Positions 58,845 through 64,000 of a DNA stretch of 64,000 nt are shown one piece after another (position 1 is the stretch's first letter; every line of letters starts with the position of its first letter). Source of the DNA: Flavobacterium potami (GTDB taxonomy: Bacteria > Bacteroidota > Bacteroidia > Flavobacteriales > Flavobacteriaceae); contig NZ_JAINUY010000008.1 in assembly GCF_020026915.1 (NCBI RefSeq), forward strand, positions 186,001 to 250,000, given 5' to 3'. Below the pieces are notes generated by a model. That model searched no databases and had not been told where the DNA came from. It saw only the letters and a program-made list of their open reading frames with translations. The position numbers and the translations under genes were made by a program.

Positions 58845-60638
58845 ATGCAAAAACCGGCCTTAGATCTTCAAATTTTAACTTTGCCTGACAATCCCGGCGT
58901 CTATCAATACTATGATAAAGACGGGAAAATCCTGTATGTCGGAAAAGCTAAAAATTTAAAAAAAAGGGTTTCTTCCTATTTCAACAAAATTCACGATACT
59001 GCCAAAACAAATGTTCTGGTAAAAAAAATCGTGACTATAAAACATATCGTCGTTCCTACAGAAACCGACGCACTTTTGTTAGAAAACAATCTAATTAAAA
59101 CCCTTCAGCCAAGATACAATGTATTGCTACGCGATGACAAAAGTTATCCGTGGATTTGTATTAAGAAAGAACCTTTTTCTAGAATATTTCTAACCCGAAG
59201 AATGGTCAAAGATGGTTCAGAATATTTTGGCCCGTACACCAATTTCAAAATGGTGCATACGATTTTGGATTTGATTAAAGAATTGTATCCGCTTCGAACT
59301 TGCAATTACGATTTGAGCGAATCGAATATTAATTCGGGAAAATTCAAAGTTTGTCTGGAATATCATATTGGCAATTGTAAAGGTCCTTGTGAAGGTTTAG
59401 AACCTCTAGAAGAATACCAAAGGCAAGTCAATGCAATTCGCGAAATCTTGAAAGGAAATTTTAAAGAAAGTTTGAAAGATTTCAAGAAGTTGATGAACAC
59501 TTACGCGCAAAATTTGCAATTCGAAGAAGCGCAGAAAATCAAGGAAAAGATTGATGTTTTAGAAAACTATCAATCCAGATCAACGATTATCAATCCGAAG
59601 ATTACCAATATTGATGTTTTCTCAATTGTTTCTGATGAAAGTGCCGCTTATGTCAATTTTCTGCAGATTTCTCATGGTTCAATTATTCGTTCGCATACTT
59701 TAGACATTAAGAAAAAATTGGACGAATCTGATGAGGAATTATTAGAATTGGCGATTGTAGAATTGCGTGAACGTTTTCAATTATTATCCAAAGAAATTAT
59801 TGTTCCTTTTGAAATGGATTTAGGCGAAAACATCAAAATAACGGTTCCTCAACTTGGAGATAAAAAGCAGATTTTAGATTTATCGATTCGAAATGCAAAG
59901 TTCTACCGAATTGAACAATTGAAACAACTCCAAATTGTAGATCCAGATCGTCATGTAAACCGAATTATGGCACAAATGCAGAAAGATTTACGACTTCCTG
60001 TTGAGCCTCGACATATCGAATGTTTTGATAACTCGAACATTCAAGGAACAAATCCTGTTGCAGCATGTGTGGTTTTTAAAGACGGAAAACCAAGCAAAAA
60101 AGATTACCGACATTTTAATGTCAAAACGGTTGTTGGTCCCGACGACTTTGCTTCGATGACCGAAATTGTATATCGCCGTTACAAAAGAGTGCTGGAAGAA
60201 AATGAACCTTTGCCGCAATTAATTATTATTGACGGTGGAAAAGGACAACTTTCTGCTGCATTAAAAAGTATTGATGAACTAGGTCTACGTGGAAAAGTTG
60301 CCATAATCGGAATTGCCAAACGTCTGGAAGAACTTTTTTATCCAGGAGATTCGATTCCGTTATACCTAGACAAAAAATCGGAAACATTAAAAGTGATTCA
60401 ACAATTAAGAAACGAGGCGCATCGATTCGGAATCACTTTTCACAGAGATAAAAGAAGCAAATCGGCACTTAATTCTTCGGTCGAAAGTATTCCTGGAATT
60501 GGCGAAAAAACCATGCTTGCGTTAATACAACATTTTAAAAGTGTTAAAAGATTAAAATTGGCTTCAGAAAAAGAAATTTCGGACGTTGTAGGTGTTTCTA
60601 AAGCAAAAAAAATTGTCGACTTTTACAAAACCAACTAA
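58845..60638 (+). CDS. uvrC: Excinuclease ABC subunit C
   Basis: UvrC makes both incisions in nucleotide excision repair after UvrAB has found damage. From the ATG at 58845 (MQKPALDLQILTLPDNPGVY) it has 597 residues. A TTG at 58788 and an ATG at 58800 are in frame upstream, but the family usually starts at the MQxP-type residue. GIY-YIG nuclease domain: GVY 18-20, YVG 31-33 and KNLKKRVSSYF. Then come the UVR motif (FEEAQKIKEKIDVLENY), the RNase H-like second nuclease (IECFDNSNIQGTNPVAACVV, IIDGGKGQLSAALKSIDELG, LFYPGDSIPLYLDKKSET) and the C-terminal helix-hairpin-helix pair (SIPGIGEKTMLALIQHF, VVGVSKAKKI). Ten bases separate it from the patatin gene, which is likely cotranscribed. Confidence 0.96.
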   Translation: MQKPALDLQILTLPDNPGVYQYYDKDGKILYVGKAKNLKKRVSSYFNKIHDTAKTNVLVKKIVTIKHIVVPTETDALLLENNLIKTLQPRYNVLLRDDKSYPWICIKKEPFSRIFLTRRMVKDGSEYFGPYTNFKMVHTILDLIKELYPLRTCNYDLSESNINSGKFKVCLEYHIGNCKGPCEGLEPLEEYQRQVNAIREILKGNFKESLKDFKKLMNTYAQNLQFEEAQKIKEKIDVLENYQSRSTIINPKITNIDVFSIVSDESAAYVNFLQISHGSIIRSHTLDIKKKLDESDEELLELAIVELRERFQLLSKEIIVPFEMDLGENIKITVPQLGDKKQILDLSIRNAKFYRIEQLKQLQIVDPDRHVNRIMAQMQKDLRLPVEPRHIECFDNSNIQGTNPVAACVVFKDGKPSKKDYRHFNVKTVVGPDDFASMTEIVYRRYKRVLEENEPLPQLIIIDGGKGQLSAALKSIDELGLRGKVAIIGIAKRLEELFYPGDSIPLYLDKKSETLKVIQQLRNEAHRFGITFHRDKRSKSALNSSVESIPGIGEKTMLALIQHFKSVKRLKLASEKEISDVVGVSKAKKIVDFYKTN

Positions 60639-60647
60639 CAAAAATTT

Positions 60648-62930
60648 ATGCGCCTAACTCAGTCGTCTGTTCCGTCTATTCGGTTAAAAGGATTTTTCTC
60701 CAATTTGATTTGGAGGAATTTAGGCATGCTTGTTCTATTTTTTCTGCTGATTTCTCAAAAAAGTTTTTCACAAGAAGTTAAAAAAGATAGTGTAAAAAGA
60801 CCCAAAATTGGTTTGGTTCTAAGCGGCGGCGGCGCAAAAGGTTTTGCACATATTGGTGTTTTGAAAGTTTTGGAAGAAGCCGGAATCAAAATTGATTATA
60901 TCGGCGGAACAAGTATGGGGTCTGTAATTGGCGGACTTTATGCTTCTGGTTACAATGCTTCTCAAATTGACTCTATTTTCAAAAAAACCAATTTTGACGA
61001 CTTAATAAACGATTATATTCCGCGTTCATCCAAGAATTTCTACGGAAAAAAGAATGATGAATTGTATGCGATAGTTTTACCGTTCAGCAATTTCAGAGTC
61101 GGTATCCCGGAAGCACTTTCTAAGGGAATGTACAATTATAATTTATTGAGCAGCCTGACTAGAAATGTTCGACATATTCGTGATTTCAATAAACTGCCAA
61201 CTCCTTTTTTATGTATAGGAACTAACATAGAAACCGGAGAAGAAGTTTTATTGAACAAAGGAAATTTGGTTCAGGCCATGATGGCAAGTGCAGCTTTTCC
61301 TTCCTTATTTACTCCAGTTGAAATTGATGGAAATTTATTGGTCGACGGAGGCGTTGTCAATAATTACCCTATAAAAGAAGTTCGAAATCTTGGTGCCGAT
61401 ATTATTATTGGGGTCGATGTCCAGGATGATTTGATGAAAAGAAAAAACCTAAAAAATGCGACTAAAATTCTGGTTCAGATCACCAATTTACAGTCCATTG
61501 ATAAAATGAAAAGCAAAATAAAAGATACTGATGTTTACATTAAACCAGATATTCGTGATTATGGTGTAATTTCATTTGACAAAGGAGAAGAAATCATCAG
61601 AAAAGGTGAAGAAGCCGCTTTTGCGGTTTATGAAAAAATTAAATCGTTATCAGACGAAACTACTTATTATAAAAAACCAAAACTAAAAATTGCAACAGAT
61701 ACTATTCAGATTCAAAAAATAAACACTGAATTATTAGACAATTACACTAAAGAATATATTCGCGGTAAACTCCGATTTAAACCTGGAAATACAATCACAT
61801 ACAATGATTTGAAAACGGGGATTAATAACCTAAATGCAACACAAAACTTCAGTACCATATCTTATTGCCTTCAGCCGGATGGTGAAAAAGATGATCTTGA
61901 TTTGGTTTTAAAAGAAAATCCAACCCAGACTTTTTTAAAGCTTGGACTTCATTATGACGGACTATATAAAAGTGGTATTTTATTGAATTTAACTCATAAA
62001 AAGACATTTTTAAAAAATGATGTTACTTCGTTGGATATTATTCTGGGAGATAACTTCAGATATGATTTCAATTATTATGTAGAAAACGGTTTCAATATCA
62101 GCTTTGGATTCCGTTCAAGATTAAATCAATTCAATCGAAATGTAACAACCAGTTTAAGTAATGTTGTTACTCAAAATCCAAATGTCAACTTAATTAATGT
62201 TGACTTTATGGATGTAAACAATCAAGCTTATTTTCAAACCATTTTTGTTCAGAAGTTCCTAATGGGAGGTGGTTTAGAATATAAATATTTAAAAATAAAC
62301 TCACCAACACTGATCAATGAAGAAAACATTATAGACAAGAGCAACTATTTTAGTGCTTTTGCCTATTTAAAATACGATTCTTTTGATGATAAATATTATC
62401 CAAGTTCAGGGTTATATTTTTCTTCAGATCTGCAGACCTATTTGGCATCATCAGATTACACGAATACTTTTAAACCTTTTTCGATTGCCAAAGCAGAAGT
62501 TTCTTTTGTAAATACTTTATTCAACAGAGCCACTTTTAAAATTGATGCCGATGCGGGTTTTACTTTTGGAAATTCCAGCGTTCCTTTCTTTGATTTTATT
62601 TTAGGTGGTTACGGTTACAGTAAAATAAACAACTTCAATTATTTTTATGGATATGATTTCCTAAGCATTTCTGGAAACAGCTACATCAAAACAGGAATTA
62701 CTCTGGATTATGAAATTCTAAGAAAAAACCACATTAATCTTTCTGCCAATTTTGCAAATCTAGGAAACAACATTTTTTCGGATGTGAACTGGATTTCTAT
62801 GCCCAAATATACAGGTTATGCCGTAGGTTATGGATTAGAAACCATTATTGGCCCAATAGAAATCAAACAATCATGGTCGCCTGAAATGTCTAGGAGTTTT
62901 ACTTGGTTTAGTATTGGCTTTTTATTTTAA
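60648..62930 (+). CDS. Patatin-like phospholipase with C-terminal outer-membrane barrel
   Basis: This 760-residue protein has an N-terminal signal region (to about 42, ending KSFSQ). The patatin hydrolase domain at about 52-330 has oxyanion loop S59-GGGAKG (60-65), nucleophile elbow GGTSMGS with S89, and catalytic-dyad D233 in DGGVVNN. A POTRA-like linker follows (about 340-415: NTELLDNYTKEYIRGKLRFK). A strand-rich barrel of the BamA/Omp85 type fills about 420-760 (TFLKLGLHYDGLYKSGILLN, ... IEIKQSWSPEMS, ending ISIGFLF-like FSIGFLF). This is the layout of type Vd (PlpD-like) autotransporters, with the patatin part exported. The neighbouring uvrC is unrelated and only shares the transcript. 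Confidence 0.9.
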   Translation: MRLTQSSVPSIRLKGFFSNLIWRNLGMLVLFFLLISQKSFSQEVKKDSVKRPKIGLVLSGGGAKGFAHIGVLKVLEEAGIKIDYIGGTSMGSVIGGLYASGYNASQIDSIFKKTNFDDLINDYIPRSSKNFYGKKNDELYAIVLPFSNFRVGIPEALSKGMYNYNLLSSLTRNVRHIRDFNKLPTPFLCIGTNIETGEEVLLNKGNLVQAMMASAAFPSLFTPVEIDGNLLVDGGVVNNYPIKEVRNLGADIIIGVDVQDDLMKRKNLKNATKILVQITNLQSIDKMKSKIKDTDVYIKPDIRDYGVISFDKGEEIIRKGEEAAFAVYEKIKSLSDETTYYKKPKLKIATDTIQIQKINTELLDNYTKEYIRGKLRFKPGNTITYNDLKTGINNLNATQNFSTISYCLQPDGEKDDLDLVLKENPTQTFLKLGLHYDGLYKSGILLNLTHKKTFLKNDVTSLDIILGDNFRYDFNYYVENGFNISFGFRSRLNQFNRNVTTSLSNVVTQNPNVNLINVDFMDVNNQAYFQTIFVQKFLMGGGLEYKYLKINSPTLINEENIIDKSNYFSAFAYLKYDSFDDKYYPSSGLYFSSDLQTYLASSDYTNTFKPFSIAKAEVSFVNTLFNRATFKIDADAGFTFGNSSVPFFDFILGGYGYSKINNFNYFYGYDFLSISGNSYIKTGITLDYEILRKNHINLSANFANLGNNIFSDVNWISMPKYTGYAVGYGLETIIGPIEIKQSWSPEMSRSFTWFSIGFLF

Positions 62931-63249
62931 TACACAAATAACGAATACTTCAATAAAATCACTATATTTTTTTGCTATATAAAAATTATATCAAAAAAAA
63001 TAAAACATCTTATAGTTATAATTAATATAATTTTTATTTTTACTCGGAAAAAATTACGACATTTGTTATAATGAAAACAAATTGGACAGGTTTATTAGAG
63101 TATCTTCAATTCCTCATTAAGAGAAATCCAGAGTAATGGCTCTATAGAATTGAAATAATCAGTTAATTGTAAAAAATTAAACTGGTTAGTATCACTGCAA
63201 TTCAAATTTTCGAATTATCTAATTTACTAATTATCTAATTGAGAAAGCC
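62931..63249. other. 319-base spacer before hmgA
   Basis: The spacer is AT-rich with no convincing terminator. It contains a 21-codon frame (63071-63136: MKTNWTGLLEYLQFLIKRNP, then E) that has no support beyond an ATG, and repeated TTATCTAATT phrases (63215-63240) just before hmgA. No -7 element is clear. Confidence 0.5.
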
Positions 63250-64000
63250 ATGCCATTATATCATAAACTCGGAGATTTTCCTCAAAAAAGACATACCCAA
63301 TTTGAAAAACCAAACGGCGGTTTTTACTACGAACAATTGTTTGGTACCGAAGGTTTTCATGGACATTCATCATTGTCTTACCATGTACACAGACCTACGC
63401 AGGTCAAAGAAATTTTAAACTCTTATTCGGTTGAACCAAAAATTGCAATCGGAAAAAATATAAAATCACTTCTTTTTAAAGGTTTTGAATTAAAACCTGA
63501 AAACGACTTTTTGGATAGCCGAAAAGCAATGCTTGTAAACAAAGATTGCATTATTGGTTTGGCTGCGCCGAAAGAATCGCTCCGAAATTATTTTTACAAA
63601 AATGCCGATGCCGATGAAATGCTTTTCATCCATAGAGGAAAAGGGAAATTAAGAACCATGTTGGGAAATATTCCTTTTGAATATGGCGATTATCTAATTA
63701 TTCCGCGTGGTATTATTTATCAGATAGATTTCGAAACAGAAGACAATAGATTATTTTACGTAGAATCGTATTCTCCTTTTTATACTCCAAAACGTTATAA
63801 AAACCAATCGGGTCAGCATTTAGAGCATTCGCCATTTTGCGAACGAGATTTTATTCTGCCAAACGAATTGGAAACGCACGACGAAAAAGGCGATTTTTTA
63901 ATTAAAATCAAAAAAGAAGGAATGATGCACGAAGTAGTTTATGCCACACATCCGTTTGATGTTGTAGGTTGGGACGGCTACAACTTTCCATACGGATTCT
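63250..64000 (+). CDS. hmgA: Homogentisate 1,2-dioxygenase (3' end cut off by window)
   Basis: This is the ring-opening enzyme of tyrosine and phenylalanine catabolism, converting homogentisate to maleylacetoacetate. The ATG at 63250 starts MPLYHKLGDFPQKRHTQFEK. About 250 residues are present, showing the first cupin half: NGGFYYEQLFGTEGFHGHSS, LSYHVHRP, RNYFYKNADADEMLFIHRGK, GDYLIIPRGIIYQIDFE and the family phrase HPFDVVGWDGYNFPYGF at the edge. The iron ligands (a His, a Glu and a His) lie in the missing C-terminal part. No partner genes such as hppD or fahA are visible, but they may be downstream. The call rests on the highly characteristic cupin segments. Confidence 0.92.
   Translation, partial: MPLYHKLGDFPQKRHTQFEKPNGGFYYEQLFGTEGFHGHSSLSYHVHRPTQVKEILNSYSVEPKIAIGKNIKSLLFKGFELKPENDFLDSRKAMLVNKDCIIGLAAPKESLRNYFYKNADADEMLFIHRGKGKLRTMLGNIPFEYGDYLIIPRGIIYQIDFETEDNRLFYVESYSPFYTPKRYKNQSGQHLEHSPFCERDFILPNELETHDEKGDFLIKIKKEGMMHEVVYATHPFDVVGWDGYNFPYGF

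Noticed and set aside
1..64000. tRNA or rRNA genes
   Set aside because: No cloverleaf-like GC-rich 70-90-base segment or rRNA-like block was recognised in any spacer; a tRNAscan run would settle it.

Overview
The window is AT-rich Bacteroidota DNA, most likely from a Flavobacterium species. The evidence is a SusC/SusD pair under an ECF sigma/FecR system, a complete Bat (aerotolerance) operon with MoxR and DUF58 genes, a PorZ-like propeller with a type IX secretion tail, the TAnnTTTG type of -7 promoter element, A-rich ribosome binding sites, and several families of short dispersed intergenic repeats. Protein-coding genes fill almost all of it. I see no tRNA, rRNA, CRISPR array, transposase or phage gene.

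Layout. 1-5 kb: a cut-off membrane LytTR regulator, a protein that looks like a decayed ABC ATPase, aminopeptidase P, ferritin, an unknown small protein and an AIM24-family protein. 5-12.4 kb: a SusD/SusC pair, a FecR anti-sigma factor and a divergently placed ECF sigma factor, forming one regulated uptake locus without any degradative enzyme. 12.4-26 kb: a hydrolase, two opposed two-gene modules of Roadblock/LC7-like proteins, a previously unmarked 47-residue gene, an AddB-like/AddA-like nuclease-helicase pair interrupted by an OmpA porin and kbl, lspA, and a DksA-like protein. 26-38 kb: ileS, two secreted proteins (one a PQQ-type propeller), recO, porZ and gdhA. 38-45 kb: metabolic and accessory genes (a trans-sulfuration enzyme, an SDR, an aldo/keto reductase, a Schlafen-type AlbA_2 protein, a DUF3298-type lipoprotein). 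45-55 kb: the MoxR-DUF58-BatA-B-C-D-E operon with one extra two-TM protein and one TPR-like tail gene. 55-64 kb: a VWA lipoprotein, a folate cyclo-ligase, an M14-like deacylase, uvrC, a patatin-barrel fusion and the 5' part of hmgA.

The Bat genes would assemble a membrane complex: MoxR ATPase, cytosolic DUF58 protein, two membrane VWA proteins with MIDAS sites, TPR proteins and an Ig-like BatD. The sigma/FecR/SusCD genes form a trans-envelope signalling and uptake unit, because SusC carries the N-terminal STN domain that signals to FecR. PorZ and LspA serve envelope export. RecO, UvrC and the AddAB-like pair are scattered DNA-repair functions.

The least explained features are the duplicated Roadblock modules, the Walker-less ABC-like protein, the 47-residue gene with its own promoter and terminator, and the way different repeat families occupy nearly every spacer of the Bat operon and flank the SDR gene as inverted copies. 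Positions and motifs were read by eye; no homology search was possible.
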